This document shows positions 1 through 8,672 of a stretch of DNA of 64,000 nucleotides, one piece after another. The DNA is from Roseinatronobacter domitianus (GTDB lineage: Bacteria; Pseudomonadota; Alphaproteobacteria; Rhodobacterales; Rhodobacteraceae): the NCBI RefSeq assembly GCF_023336755.1, contig NZ_JALZWP010000006.1:62001-126000 (forward strand). The letters are read 5' to 3'. The position numbers were made by a program, and so were the translations under genes. The first letter of the stretch is position 1; every line of letters begins with the position of its first letter. The notes under the pieces were generated by a model. That model saw only the letters and a program-made list of their open reading frames with translations. It was not told where the DNA came from and made no database searches.

Positions 1-2
1 TG

Positions 3-170
3 GATGCGGGGGCAGATCGCGACGCCGTCATAAACGCCGACCGCACGGCGCGCGCGCGCGGCATTCAGGGCGTGCCGTTTTTCGTTGTAGCCGGCCAGCA
101 CGCTGTGCCCGGCGCGCAAGACACAGAGCTTTGGGTGCAGGTCATCGACGAATTGGCGGAACGGCCATGA
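3..170 (+). CDS. DsbA-family (FrnE-like) thiol oxidoreductase, C-terminal fragment
   Basis: The window opens inside this gene; 55 codons are visible, ending at TGA 168-170. The fragment contains GVPFFVV followed by a GAQ segment, the cis-proline strand and last helix typical of DsbA-fold proteins of the FrnE/2-hydroxychromene-2-carboxylate isomerase group. The CxxC or SPxS active-site end lies before the window, so oxidoreductase and isomerase cannot be told apart here. Its stop overlaps the next start (ATGA), so it is translationally coupled to the efflux gene that follows. The DsbA-fold call is fairly safe; the exact role is open. Confidence 0.75.
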   Translation, partial: DAGADRDAVINADRTARARGIQGVPFFVVAGQHAVPGAQDTELWVQVIDELAERP

Positions 171-1393
171 ATTGGCCGCGCCCGACCCGACCATTGCGTT
201 TCGGGGAATTCGTCGCGCTGATGGCGCTTATGATGTCGTCGGTCGCGTTTTCCATTGACGCGATGCTGCCCGCTTTGCCGACCATCGGCGACCAGCTGTC
301 GCCGGATGCCCCGCAAAAGGGGCAATTGGTAATCACCATTTTCGTCCTTGGCATGGGGCTTGGCACGCTGATCTGCGGGCCGGTCTCTGACGCTTTCGGG
401 CGTAAATCGGTGCTCCTGGTGGGGATTACCGCCTATATCACGGGCGCGTTGATCGCCATGCAGGCCCAAAGCATAGACGGGCTGCTGGCCGCGCGCTTCT
501 TGCAAGGGCTGGGGGCGGCGGCCCCGCGCGTCATCGCCACCGCAATGGTGCGCGACATGTATGAGGGGCGCGCCATGGCGCGCGTGACCAGCATCATCAT
601 GACGCTGTTCATTCTTGTGCCCGCGATCGCACCCTCGATCGGCGCGGTAATCATCTGGTTTGCCGACTGGCGCGCGGTGTTTCTGGCCTTTGTCGCTTTT
701 GGCCTGATCGCTGCGGCATGGCTGATGCTGCGCCAGCCGGAATCCCTTCCCCCCGAGCGGCGGCGCGCCCTGAGCCTGCGCAATATCTGGGCGGCGGTGG
801 CGGAAATTACCACCACGCCCGCCGTGATGATTTATGTTGTGGCGCTGATATTCGCCTTTGCACCCATGTTTGCATGGCTGTCCAACCTGCCGATGATCTT
901 TGCCGACGTCTATGACCGCGCCGCCAGTTTTCCGCTATGGTTCGGCATTACCGCGCTCGTCGCCGGCAGCGCCAGCGTGGTCAATGCCAAGCTGGTCATG
1001 CGGCTGGGCATGAAGCGAATCGCGACCGCCGCCTTTCTGTGGCAAGCCGTCGTGTCCGTGTTGTTTCTGGCACTGTTGCAGTTCGACCTGCCTGCCCCGT
1101 GGGATTTCGCGTTTTTCTTTGCCTTCATGTGCTCGGCGTTTTTCGCAATCGGGCTGACCTTCGGCAACCTCAATGCCCTGGCGCTGCAACCCTTGGGGCA
1201 TATGGCGGGGGTTGGCGCATCGGTGGTGCAATCGCTGTCTACGGTGGGGTCGGTCATGGTCGCGATCCCGATTTCGCTGGCCTATAACGGCACGCCCTTG
1301 CCATTGATTACGGGCATGGCGCTGTGTGCCTGCACGGCACTGGCGCTGATGTTGGCGGCGCGTCGTCTTGCCCCGGAACAGCCTGCCGAATAA
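167..1393 (+). CDS. MFS drug-resistance transporter, Bcr/CflA family
   Basis: Inner-membrane major facilitator of about 408 residues, the usual length for 12-helix drug:H+ antiporters. After helix 2 it carries the MFS motif A as GPVSDAFGRKSVLL, and the early SIDAMLPALPTIG segment is typical of the Bcr/CflA (bicyclomycin/chloramphenicol/sulfonamide) group. An upstream ATG at 131 would add 12 residues, but ATG 167 overlaps the preceding stop in the ATGA manner and starts directly at the cytoplasmic N-terminus, so it is preferred. It probably shares an mRNA with the DsbA-like gene. The substrate cannot be read from sequence. Confidence 0.88.
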   Translation: MNWPRPTRPLRFGEFVALMALMMSSVAFSIDAMLPALPTIGDQLSPDAPQKGQLVITIFVLGMGLGTLICGPVSDAFGRKSVLLVGITAYITGALIAMQAQSIDGLLAARFLQGLGAAAPRVIATAMVRDMYEGRAMARVTSIIMTLFILVPAIAPSIGAVIIWFADWRAVFLAFVAFGLIAAAWLMLRQPESLPPERRRALSLRNIWAAVAEITTTPAVMIYVVALIFAFAPMFAWLSNLPMIFADVYDRAASFPLWFGITALVAGSASVVNAKLVMRLGMKRIATAAFLWQAVVSVLFLALLQFDLPAPWDFAFFFAFMCSAFFAIGLTFGNLNALALQPLGHMAGVGASVVQSLSTVGSVMVAIPISLAYNGTPLPLITGMALCACTALALMLAARRLAPEQPAE

Positions 1394-1459
1394 CATTCTT
1401 TTTCCCAATTTTGCGCGCTATGCTTGCGCCAACCGCATTTCCTCCAAAGGTGTCTTAAC

Positions 1460-2314
1460 ATGGAACTTATCCTTGCCTTGGCCGTCCTGATTGTTCTGGT
1501 CGTACTGATGGGCCTGAAAATTGTGCCGCAGGCGCAGAATTTCGTCATCACCCGGCTTGGCGCGTATCACCGCACGCTGGATGCGGGCGTGAACGTGATC
1601 GTGCCGTTTCTGGACAAGGTCCATACGCGCGTTCCGGTCAACGATCAGGTGCTGAACGATATCCAGCTAGAGGTGGTGTCCGCCGATAACGTTGTGTTCG
1701 GCGCAAAGCTGTTGGTGGTCTACCGCATTGAAAACGCAGAGGCTGCGGTGTTCCGCGTGAACAAGATCGACGAATTGGTCATTGGCTTGGTGCAATCGCT
1801 GGTGCGTTCGGAACTGGGCAAGGTGGAGCTGGACGCGGTGCAATCGGATCGCGGCTCGTTGAATCTGGCGCTGTTGACGGCGCTGGAAGATGCGGGCAAG
1901 ACCTATGGCATTCGCATTTCGCGCTCGGAAATTACCGATGTCACGCTGAACGCGGTCACGCAAACGGCGATGGCCGAAGTGCTGGCCGCAGAGCGCGAGC
2001 GGCGTGCCGCCATCACCCGTGCAGAGGGCGAGCGCCGCGCGACCGAGTTGAACGCCGATGCTGAGCTTTATGAAGCGCAGCGCCGCGCTGATGCCATTCG
2101 CGCCATCGCGCAGGCCAACGCGGAATCCAACCGGATGCTGGCTTTGTCGCTAGATACGGACAGCGCGCAACAGGCGCTGATTTTCCAGACCGCGCGGATG
2201 CAGGTCGAGGCGCTGGAAGGCCTGGCCAAATCGCCCAACGCCAAGCTTATCATGCTGCCGGGTGGTCCGTCGAACAGCTTCCGCGAAGCGGCCGCCATCC
2301 TGAAGGAGATGTGA
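1460..2314 (+). CDS. SPFH/stomatin-like membrane protease-associated protein (QmcA type)
   Basis: A protein of 284 residues with one N-terminal membrane helix (MELILALAVLIVLVVLMGL) followed by the SPFH/band-7 domain (roughly residues 20-190; PQAQNFVITRLGAYHRTL is diagnostic). A helical Ala/Glu/Arg-rich coiled-coil region follows (AERERRAAITRAEGERRA). Proteins of this class form ring-like microdomains and modulate membrane proteases such as FtsH. ATG 1460 is chosen over the upstream ATG 1424 because an AAAGGTG ribosome site precedes it and the membrane helix starts at once. The NfeD-like gene follows after 3 bases, the standard SPFH-NfeD pairing. Confidence 0.88.
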   Translation: MELILALAVLIVLVVLMGLKIVPQAQNFVITRLGAYHRTLDAGVNVIVPFLDKVHTRVPVNDQVLNDIQLEVVSADNVVFGAKLLVVYRIENAEAAVFRVNKIDELVIGLVQSLVRSELGKVELDAVQSDRGSLNLALLTALEDAGKTYGIRISRSEITDVTLNAVTQTAMAEVLAAERERRAAITRAEGERRATELNADAELYEAQRRADAIRAIAQANAESNRMLALSLDTDSAQQALIFQTARMQVEALEGLAKSPNAKLIMLPGGPSNSFREAAAILKEM

Positions 2315-2317
2315 CGG

Positions 2318-2635
2318 ATGGACATGTTTATGCTGCCCGACTGGTCCGTCTGGGGTCTGATTGCCGTTATCCTGCTGATTGGCGAAATGCTGACCACCGC
2401 CTATGTGGCGCTTGGTTTTGCCGTGGCCGCAGCGCTTCTTGGGTTGGTCGTCTGGCTGGTGCCGGGGCTGCCCGTGGTGGTTCAGGCCTTTATCTGGGCC
2501 GCTCTGGGTCTGGCGATCTGGCTGGGGCTATCGCGCTGGAACGCGCAGCGCCACAAACGCCCGGATATCAACGATTATGACCCGCGCGACAGCCTACCGC
2601 CCTCTGACCGGGGCGGCTGGACCGGCAAAGACTAG
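2318..2635 (+). CDS. NfeD-like membrane protein, short form without OB domain
   Basis: A protein of 105 residues with about three hydrophobic helices (residues 10-30, 32-50 and 53-70) and a polar tail (RPDINDYDPRDSLPPSD). Its start lies 3 bases after the stop of the SPFH gene, and SPFH/NfeD pairs act together in membrane-protein quality control. NfeD proteins usually end in an OB-fold beta-barrel that contacts the SPFH partner. Here only a short charged tail follows the helices, so this is the truncated NfeD1b-like or OB-less form. The family call rests on membrane topology and neighbour more than on strong motifs. Confidence 0.7.
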   Translation: MDMFMLPDWSVWGLIAVILLIGEMLTTAYVALGFAVAAALLGLVVWLVPGLPVVVQAFIWAALGLAIWLGLSRWNAQRHKRPDINDYDPRDSLPPSDRGGWTGKD

Positions 2636-2663
2636 AAAGGGGCGCAGCGCGCGCCCCCCGCAC

Positions 2664-3683
2664 TTAAACGCTGGAATACAGCCCCTCATAGATCGGCTGC
2701 AACGTCTCTGTGTCGAACAAGGACGACACAGAGGTGCCCTTCCAGGTGTTCAGGATGGCTTGGGCAAACATCGGCGCCGTGGCGACAATGCGGATATTGG
2801 GCGCAGCTTTCACCGCATCGGTCGGCGCGATGGAATCGGTGATGACCAGCGATTTCATCACCGATTTGGTAATCCGCTCCACCGCCGGGCCGGACAGCAC
2901 ACCATGGGTGATGTAGCTGTGAACCTCGGTTGCGCCCGCTTCGATCAGCACTTCGGCGGCTTTGCACAGCGTGCCCGCGGTGTCACAAATGTCATCGACA
3001 ATGATACAGGTCTTGCCGCTGACATCCCCGATCACGGTCATTTCCGACACTTCGCCCGCCTTCTCGCGCCGCTTGTCGACAATCGCCAACGGGCAGCCGA
3101 CCCGCTTGGCCAATTCGCGCGCCCGCGACACCCCGCCCACATCGGGAGAGATAATCATCACGTCATCCAGCCGCGCTTTGAAATGGTGCAGCACATCCAG
3201 CGCGAAAACCGGCGCGGCATACAGGTTATCCACCGGAATATCGAAAAACCCCTGTATCTGCGTGGCGTGCAGGTCCAGCGTCAGCACCCGTTCGATCCCG
3301 GCCTGCGCGATCATATTGGCCACCAGCTTGGCCGAAATCGGCGTGCGTGCCTTGGTGCGGCGGTCCTGGCGGGCATAGCCGAAATACGGGATCACGGCGG
3401 TAATGCGTGCCGCAGAGGAACGCTTCAGCGCATCGGCGATAATCAGCAGTTCCATCAGGTTGTCATTCGCCGGACGCGAGGTCGACTGGATAATGAACAT
3501 ATCCTCGCCCCGGACATTTTCGTAAACTTCTACGAAAATCTCCTGATCGTTGAACCGTTCGACACGCGCATCGACCAACCCGACACTGACCCCGCGATGC
3601 AGCGACATGCGCCGGGCGATGGCCTTGGACAGTTCTGGATTGGAATTTCCGGCAATCAGCTTGGGTTCGGTTCGGTCGATCAT
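2664..3683 (-). CDS. prs: Ribose-phosphate pyrophosphokinase
   Basis: Makes PRPP from ribose 5-phosphate and ATP for nucleotide, histidine and NAD synthesis; cytosolic. The 339-residue product shows the PRPP-binding signature [12 protein letters not shown] near residues 227-238, the RQDRR segment of the ATP-site loop, and the flexible catalytic loop [20 protein letters not shown] 3683 ([18 protein letters not shown]) is chosen over the ATG at 3725 because it matches the family N-terminus and is preceded by AAGGA. Slightly longer than enteric Prs (315 residues), as is common in Rhodobacterales. It converges with the NfeD gene; a GC-rich inverted repeat (2639-2657) lies between the two stops. 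Confidence 0.96.
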   Translation of the reverse strand: MIDRTEPKLIAGNSNPELSKAIARRMSLHRGVSVGLVDARVERFNDQEIFVEVYENVRGEDMFIIQSTSRPANDNLMELLIIADALKRSSAARITAVIPYFGYARQDRRTKARTPISAKLVANMIAQAGIERVLTLDLHATQIQGFFDIPVDNLYAAPVFALDVLHHFKARLDDVMIISPDVGGVSRARELAKRVGCPLAIVDKRREKAGEVSEMTVIGDVSGKTCIIVDDICDTAGTLCKAAEVLIEAGATEVHSYITHGVLSGPAVERITKSVMKSLVITDSIAPTDAVKAAPNIRIVATAPMFAQAILNTWKGTSVSSLFDTETLQPIYEGLYSSV

Positions 3684-3772
3684 GGAGGGCAGTCCTTGCG
3701 AGTCGGCGTTGACACCGCTTACCACCCCGATACGGTCTTGGAAATGTCACAACCTGCCAAAAGGGACACCGC

Positions 3773-4369
3773 ATGTCGCAGATCGACTATTACCTTTCCC
3801 CAATGTCACCCTGGACACATATGGTGGGCGATCGCGCGGCGCAGATTGCGCGCAAAGCGGGTGTTGCCCTACGCTACAAACCGCTGGACCCCCTGGCGCT
3901 GTTCCCGCGCACCGGCGGGCAGGTGCTGGCCGACCGCGATGACAGCCGCAAAGCCTACCGTTTGCAAGAGCTGGAGCGCTGGTCGCGGCGTTTGGGCGTG
4001 CCGATAAAACTGCACCCCGCGCATTTCCCGACCAACCCCGCACCTTCCGCCTATGCCATCATTGCCGCGCAGGAAGCTGGCGGTGGCGATCTGGACCGGC
4101 TGGTGACGGGGCTAAGCCGCGCCTGCTGGGAAGAGGACCGCAACATCGCCGAGGATGACGTGATCCGCGACTGCCTTGCGGCGGCGGGTTTTGATACCGG
4201 GCTGGCCTTTACCGGCCTGCTACAAGGTGCAGAGATCTACCCCCGCAATCTTGAAGACGCTGTCGAGGCCGGCGTATTCGGCGTGCCGTTCTTCGTGGTT
4301 GATGGCGCGCGGTTCTGGGGTCAGGACCGGCTGGACTTTCTGGCCGAGCATCTGGGCGTTACGCTTTAA
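3773..4369 (+). CDS. 2-hydroxychromene-2-carboxylate isomerase family (kappa-GST-like, DsbA fold)
   Basis: A 198-residue protein starting MSQIDYYLSPMSPWTHMVGD, where the SPMSPW loop occupies the place of the DsbA CxxC. It ends with GVFGVPFFVVDGARFWGQDRLDFL, the cis-Pro strand and closing motif of the NahD/HCCA isomerase family. The active-site serine replaces cysteine, so glutathione-dependent isomerisation or conjugation is more likely than disulfide chemistry. The neighbours (prs, a small conserved protein) give no pathway. A strong bidirectional hairpin terminator follows immediately. The fold is sure; the substrate is unknown. Confidence 0.85.
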   Translation: MSQIDYYLSPMSPWTHMVGDRAAQIARKAGVALRYKPLDPLALFPRTGGQVLADRDDSRKAYRLQELERWSRRLGVPIKLHPAHFPTNPAPSAYAIIAAQEAGGGDLDRLVTGLSRACWEEDRNIAEDDVIRDCLAAAGFDTGLAFTGLLQGAEIYPRNLEDAVEAGVFGVPFFVVDGARFWGQDRLDFLAEHLGVTL

Positions 4370-4376
4370 CCCATTA

Positions 4377-4409
4377 AAAAACCCGCGCCGGACAAGGGCG
4401 CGGGTTTTT
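4377..4409. terminator. Bidirectional intrinsic terminator
   Basis: Stem AAACCCGCGCC / GGCGCGGGTTT with a short GGACAA-type loop, flanked by an A-run on the left and a T-run on the right. It therefore works for the isomerase gene (plus strand) and for the small gene converging from the right (minus strand). Confidence 0.9.
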
Positions 4410-4437
4410 AAGTCGGGTCTCGGCGTTTATCGTCAGA

Positions 4438-4761
4438 TCAGGCCGCTTCGGCCTCTGCCTCGGCAGCAGCCCGGCGCTCGCTCTCTTCGCGCGACAGCGC
4501 CACAGAGGTGCGCACGCCCTTGCTGACAAATTCCATCAGCCCGGACACAACGCGCTCATTGGGGTCGATCCCGGCACAGCTCAGCACTTCGCGCCCATCA
4601 CGAGAGCGCGCCCAGCGGGCAATCTGCTCTGGGCCATTGCCATATTTCTTGTCGTCGGCGATCGCATCATCCAGCGCCGCCAGCACCACCGCCGCAAAAA
4701 GTTTGCGAGCGCGTGCACCCTGCTCATGGGTAAACGCCGTTCCATCCGCCGCATCAAACAT
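4438..4761 (-). CDS. Small conserved Rhodobacterales protein of unknown function
   Basis: A protein of 107 residues: MFDAADGTAFTHEQGARA start, a helical middle (ARKLFAAVVLAALDDAIADD), a KKYGNGPEQIARWARSRDGREVLSCAGIDP segment and an Ala/Glu-rich tail (ERRAAAEAEAEAA). There is no signal peptide or membrane segment, so it is probably cytosolic. From memory it resembles the DUF6280-like small proteins of marine and alkaliphilic Rhodobacterales, but that link is unverified. It shares a bidirectional terminator with the gene to its right-hand partner and is divergent from efp, with a 210-bp regulatory region between them that carries a perfect inverted repeat. Confidence 0.8.
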   Translation of the reverse strand: MFDAADGTAFTHEQGARARKLFAAVVLAALDDAIADDKKYGNGPEQIARWARSRDGREVLSCAGIDPNERVVSGLMEFVSKGVRTSVALSREESERRAAAEAEAEAA

Positions 4762-4852
4762 ATTGAGTCCTTTGTTCTTGCTCTTGCATTCACCGCGAAC
4801 GCCTGCCTACCCTTTTTGCGGGTTGATTCGCTAGCCCGTGAATGCATACCAG

Positions 4853-4871
4853 CCATGCAATTTTTGCATGG
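4853..4871. promoter_or_regulatory. Perfect inverted repeat (candidate operator) between efp and the small gene
   Basis: CCATGCAA-TTT-TTGCATGG: 8-bp arms, 3-bp spacer, in the 210-bp divergent region. A GAATGCAT just upstream (about 4840) and GGCACGCAAATAGTGCC just downstream add related half-sites. It lies about 100 bp from the efp start and about 90 bp from the small gene's start, so it could act on either promoter. Confidence 0.45.
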
Positions 4872-4971
4872 CACGCAAATAGTGCCGTCCATATCCTGTT
4901 CTTGCGTGCCATACCCCATCGCGATATAGCATGCGCCAAAGAAATGTCGCGCCATTGCCAAGGTTTACCCC

Positions 4972-5535
4972 ATGCCCAAGATTAACGGAAACGAAATTCG
5001 CCCCGGCAATGTGCTGGAGCATGATGGCGGCCTGTGGGCAGCGGTCAAGGTCGGGCATGTGAAGCCCGGCAAAGGCGGCGCTTTTGCGCAAGTCGAAATG
5101 AAGAACCTGCGCGACGGGCGCAAACTGAACGAACGCTTCCGGTCGGATGACAAGGTTGAGCGTGTGCGCTTGGAGCAGAAAGACCAGCAATTTCTGTATG
5201 AAACCGATGGCCGTCTGGTCGTGATGGACATGGACACGTTCGAACAGGTCGAACTGGATGCCGAATTGCTGGGCGAGCGCCGCCCCTTCCTGCAAGATGG
5301 CATGACCGTGACCGTAGAATATTACGGCGAAGAAGCGCTGAACATGGCGCTGCCGCAAAAGGTGGTCTGCAAGATCGTGGAAACAGAGCCGGTCGTCAAA
5401 GGCCAGACCGCCGCGAACAGCTTCAAACCCGCCCTGCTGGACAATGGTTTGCGCGTTCTGGTGCCGCCCTTTGTCGGGCAGGATGAGGATATCGTCGTCA
5501 ACACCGAAACCTTCGAGTATTCCGAGCGCGCCTGA
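4972..5535 (+). CDS. efp: Translation elongation factor P
   Basis: Relieves ribosome stalling at polyproline stretches. It has 187 residues, the exact family length, with three beta-barrel domains: KOW-like (residues 1-62), OB (about 65-128) and C-terminal (about 130-187; ending [19 protein letters not shown]). The tip of domain I reads [10 protein letters not shown] with Lys34 at the modification site, which fits beta-lysylation by EpmA/EpmB rather than rhamnosylation by EarP, whose target is arginine. No epmA is in the window. The gene has its own upstream region and is followed after 33 bp by a secreted protein gene. Confidence 0.97.
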   Translation: MPKINGNEIRPGNVLEHDGGLWAAVKVGHVKPGKGGAFAQVEMKNLRDGRKLNERFRSDDKVERVRLEQKDQQFLYETDGRLVVMDMDTFEQVELDAELLGERRPFLQDGMTVTVEYYGEEALNMALPQKVVCKIVETEPVVKGQTAANSFKPALLDNGLRVLVPPFVGQDEDIVVNTETFEYSERA

Positions 5536-5568
5536 CGCTTCTTGCGCGGCTTCGGCCAGGGACAGCCC

Positions 5569-6771
5569 ATGCGAGTCTTTGCCCTTGCCTGCACGGTCAC
5601 AGCCCTTGCACAAGGGGCGCAGGCGCGTGACGTGGCATTGGCGCTTGACTGGCCCAATGGGGCGGCCCCGGCGGTCGAGATCGTGACCGTGACCCGTGAC
5701 GCATCGGGCGCGGTATTGGATACGCAGCGCACGCCCTTGCCTGAAGGCACACAAACCACGGTCCTGTCCTTGCCCAGCCTGTCACGGCAAGCGACCACGG
5801 TGCAGGTCGGCGCGCTGCTGGAGGGCGCTTTCGCCCTGCAAAGCCTGCGCGCGCCGGTCGAGGGCGGGCAACCCCCGGACCGGATAAGATTAACTGCGGC
5901 CCTGACCGCCAGTTTCGGTAAAGATTACCTCTGCGATACCGGCCGCGTGGTGTCGCTTAGGCCAGCGGAAAGCGGGTTTACCCTGGACGGGACGGCATTT
6001 GAACCCGCAACGCTTGCCAATAGCTTCACCGCGCCCGACGGGACCACCGCCAACCGCGCCCCCGGCCTTGTGCAACTCGAACGCGCGGATGGGGCACTGC
6101 TGGAAACCTGCCAACCAATCCCCGCGCGCCCAATTCTGCCGCTGACCGCACTGGGGCAGGATGCGACATGGCGGCTGACGACCGGGCTTGACGGCTCTGT
6201 CCTGAGTTTGGCAGGCGCGCGGCAAGCCACCGCTGGCACCCCGGCAGAGCGCTTGGCCACAACCATCGCGCCTGCGGCAGAAAACCGGATGCGTCTCTCG
6301 TTTGGGGCGTATGAACTGACCTTGGACGACACGCCGTGCCGCTTGGTGCGCAGCACTATGCCTTTCCCATTGCAGGCAACGCTTATCGGCCCTGACGTGA
6401 CCAAAAGCGCCGGCTGTGCGGGCGACCCGCTGCGGGCGCTGGAAGGACCGGCCTGGCAAGTGACGCATATGTCGGGCCATGCCCTGCCGCGCGCAGCCGA
6501 AGGCAACCCATCATTTACATTGCAATTTGACACAGGCCGCCTGACGGGGCGCACAACCTGCAACCGATATCTGGGGCGCGCGACCGTTGATGGCACGCGC
6601 CTTGTGCTAAGCGATCTGGGAAGCACCCGCCTTCCCTGCCCGGCCAACCTGCGCAATCTGGAAACCCGGTTTCTGGACGCGATGGAGGCGGCCACAGGCT
6701 TCTTGCGTCTGCCCGGCGGTGGTTTGGCGCTTTATGCGGGCGCAACCGCTGTTCTGATCGCGAAACGGTAA
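5569..6771 (+). CDS. Secreted META-domain (HslJ-like) protein
   Basis: Exported protein of 400 residues: an N-terminal Sec signal (MRVFALACTVTALAQGAQA, cleavage expected before RDVAL), a long central region without a recognised family, and a C-terminal META/HslJ domain from about residue 294 (GPAWQVTHMSGHALP, then TTCNRYLG and GSTRLPCPANL). META proteins are stress- or motility-associated, often outer-membrane or periplasmic. The start at ATG 5569 is preferred over 5542 because it begins directly with the signal peptide and is preceded by CAGGGA. The central part includes paired Cys residues (DYLCDTG, LETCQP) that could form disulfides. Role unknown. Confidence 0.8.
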   Translation: MRVFALACTVTALAQGAQARDVALALDWPNGAAPAVEIVTVTRDASGAVLDTQRTPLPEGTQTTVLSLPSLSRQATTVQVGALLEGAFALQSLRAPVEGGQPPDRIRLTAALTASFGKDYLCDTGRVVSLRPAESGFTLDGTAFEPATLANSFTAPDGTTANRAPGLVQLERADGALLETCQPIPARPILPLTALGQDATWRLTTGLDGSVLSLAGARQATAGTPAERLATTIAPAAENRMRLSFGAYELTLDDTPCRLVRSTMPFPLQATLIGPDVTKSAGCAGDPLRALEGPAWQVTHMSGHALPRAAEGNPSFTLQFDTGRLTGRTTCNRYLGRATVDGTRLVLSDLGSTRLPCPANLRNLETRFLDAMEAATGFLRLPGGGLALYAGATAVLIAKR

Positions 6772-6844
6772 AGCCGCCCTGTGGATGACCCTGAAATACC
6801 CGCTTGCGGTCGAGGACGCGCGCGGCGTGGAATTCGGGACCATG

Positions 6845-8536
6845 TTAGGGCAGCGGATCAAACGCAGGCCCGACAAAGTCCGCGAACCGCTCCCAATCCT
6901 GCGAGCTGTTTTGATAAATCCGGCGCCTGACCTGCGTTGCAGATGACGTGTAAACGGCGCGGCGGTTCTGTTCCGGCGCCAAACACACATCCTGCCAGTC
7001 AAGTTCAAGATATCGGAGGAGATCGCGCATGGATGGCTCTGGATCTGCTGTCAACTGATCGTAGTCCAGACGGAAAATCCGGCCCCCGAACACCTGCTCC
7101 CAATGCTGCATCAGCTTTGAATAGGCCAGATAATAGGCAACCACATCATCAAGATTATAGGCAAACCCGTTCCCGTTACCCGAATAATAATGCTTGAAGT
7201 TGGACCAACATGTCGCGCGTGCATCACGCACCACATGGATGATCTTTGCCTGCGGAAACAGCGCAAAGATCGCCCCGATCCACCGGAAATTAAGCGGCAG
7301 CTTATCCGTCACATACGCAGCGCGCCCGCGTATGGCCTCAAGATGCGCCAGATAGTTCTCGCGAATCTGCATCCCGGCAGCCAAGAATTCAACATCGCTC
7401 TGCCAATCAAGGGGCGACAGGGCATCGTCCAAGTGCGGAAGTTCGCCGCCACCATGAATTTCGGAATGTGCCGACAACATTTGTTCAATCAGGCTTGTGC
7501 CTGACCTTGGCATTCCAACGATAAAAACAGGTGTAGGGGCAGCGGATTGGGTTTCGGAAACCACAGAATCGAAAGGGATGGCAGTTTCAGCAAATATCGC
7601 CATCTGAGACGCGAGACGGTCGATATCATCTTCTACGCGGTAAGCGAGCAACGCTTTCTGAAAGCTGTTCGCGGTTGAAAGATACTCAAAGGCCCGCTTG
7701 GTATTGCCGCTGTCATCATGTGCTTTTCCCAAGGAAAACCCAAGAAGCATTCTCTCACGATCGGTCAGGCGGGATTGCCTGAGCATGTCTTCCATCCGTC
7801 CGATTTCGGGCGCGCCCGCATCGAATTTCTGGGCGCAAGCAAGGTTCCAATACGCCTCCGCCGTCGCTTCGTTCTGCGCGACAGCCGCTGAAAGCACCTT
7901 GGCAGCTTGCTCTGTGTCTCCTTTTATTTTCAGCACGTTGCCCAAATTGTTAAGGGCTGGGCCGTAATCCGGGGCTGTCTTCAAAGCAGCCTCGAAACAC
8001 CTCTGCGCTTCGTCAAGCTCCCCGCGATCGACGTGAATGTTGCCAATGTTGTTAAGCGCCGTTGCATCACCCGGCCGAAGTTCCAACACCCTGGAGAAGC
8101 TTTGCCGAGCGGCCTCGTCCTGCCCTAGGGTTTTTTGAATATTGCCAAGGTTTCCAAATGCGTCGGCATCTGTCGGATTAAGCGCGATTATGGTGTTGTA
8201 GGTTGCAATCGCATCCTTGGCCTGACCCAACGCCGCCTGACCCGCGGCACGCAGACGCAACAAGACGGTATGGTCAGGATACACTTTGACCGCCGCATCA
8301 GTTGCAAGAACCAACTCTTTCATCCGACCGCTATTGTAATAATTGAACAGGGTCCGGATCATCAGAGCGGAGGCATCCGGCGCACCGCCAGCGTCCGGAA
8401 GTGCCTTGATACCTTCCAGAGCGCGCTTGTTCTTGGGAAATTTATCAAGAACGGACATATAAAGTGCACGCGCTTCCGAAGAAGCGCCTTGTTTGGCAAG
8501 CCCGCGGGCTTTCAAAATCGTTTTCTCAATAGACAT
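6845..8536 (-). CDS. TPR-repeat sulfotransferase
   Basis: A protein of 563 residues. Residues about 1-290 are tetratricopeptide repeats (NPTDADAFGNLGNIQKTLGQ and ALNNIGNIHVDRGELDEAQ are clear units). From about residue 330 comes a PAPS-dependent sulfotransferase domain with the 5'-phosphosulfate loop VGMPRSGTSLIEQML and the 3'-phosphate motif HVVRDARATCWSNFKHYYS. There is no signal peptide. This TPR-sulfotransferase architecture is widespread in proteobacteria and may sulfate a glycan, lipid or protein; the acceptor is unknown. Its codon use is visibly less GC-biased than that of the neighbours (many AT-ending codons), hinting at transfer. It stands alone between unrelated genes. Confidence 0.88.
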   Translation of the reverse strand: MSIEKTILKARGLAKQGASSEARALYMSVLDKFPKNKRALEGIKALPDAGGAPDASALMIRTLFNYYNSGRMKELVLATDAAVKVYPDHTVLLRLRAAGQAALGQAKDAIATYNTIIALNPTDADAFGNLGNIQKTLGQDEAARQSFSRVLELRPGDATALNNIGNIHVDRGELDEAQRCFEAALKTAPDYGPALNNLGNVLKIKGDTEQAAKVLSAAVAQNEATAEAYWNLACAQKFDAGAPEIGRMEDMLRQSRLTDRERMLLGFSLGKAHDDSGNTKRAFEYLSTANSFQKALLAYRVEDDIDRLASQMAIFAETAIPFDSVVSETQSAAPTPVFIVGMPRSGTSLIEQMLSAHSEIHGGGELPHLDDALSPLDWQSDVEFLAAGMQIRENYLAHLEAIRGRAAYVTDKLPLNFRWIGAIFALFPQAKIIHVVRDARATCWSNFKHYYSGNGNGFAYNLDDVVAYYLAYSKLMQHWEQVFGGRIFRLDYDQLTADPEPSMRDLLRYLELDWQDVCLAPEQNRRAVYTSSATQVRRRIYQNSSQDWERFADFVGPAFDPLP

Positions 8537-8672
8537 GACCGACTGATTAGCGCACCGCCCCCCGGCCTCGCAAGTGCGCGTCTTGTCTTTGCATTATGGG
8601 GCATCATCAAGCCGCAGTTTTCAACCCCTGAGCCATCAGCCCTTTGTGACAATTCGCAGATCGCGTAACGCC

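Noticed and set aside
2639-2657. GC-rich inverted repeat between the NfeD and prs stops
   Set aside because: Stem GGGGCGC/GCGCCCC is present but no T-run follows in either direction, so it is not a clear intrinsic terminator.
2403-4007. Plus-strand open frame of 534 codons across prs
   Set aside because: Antisense to prs and continuing out of frame into the next gene; composition typical of a GC shadow.
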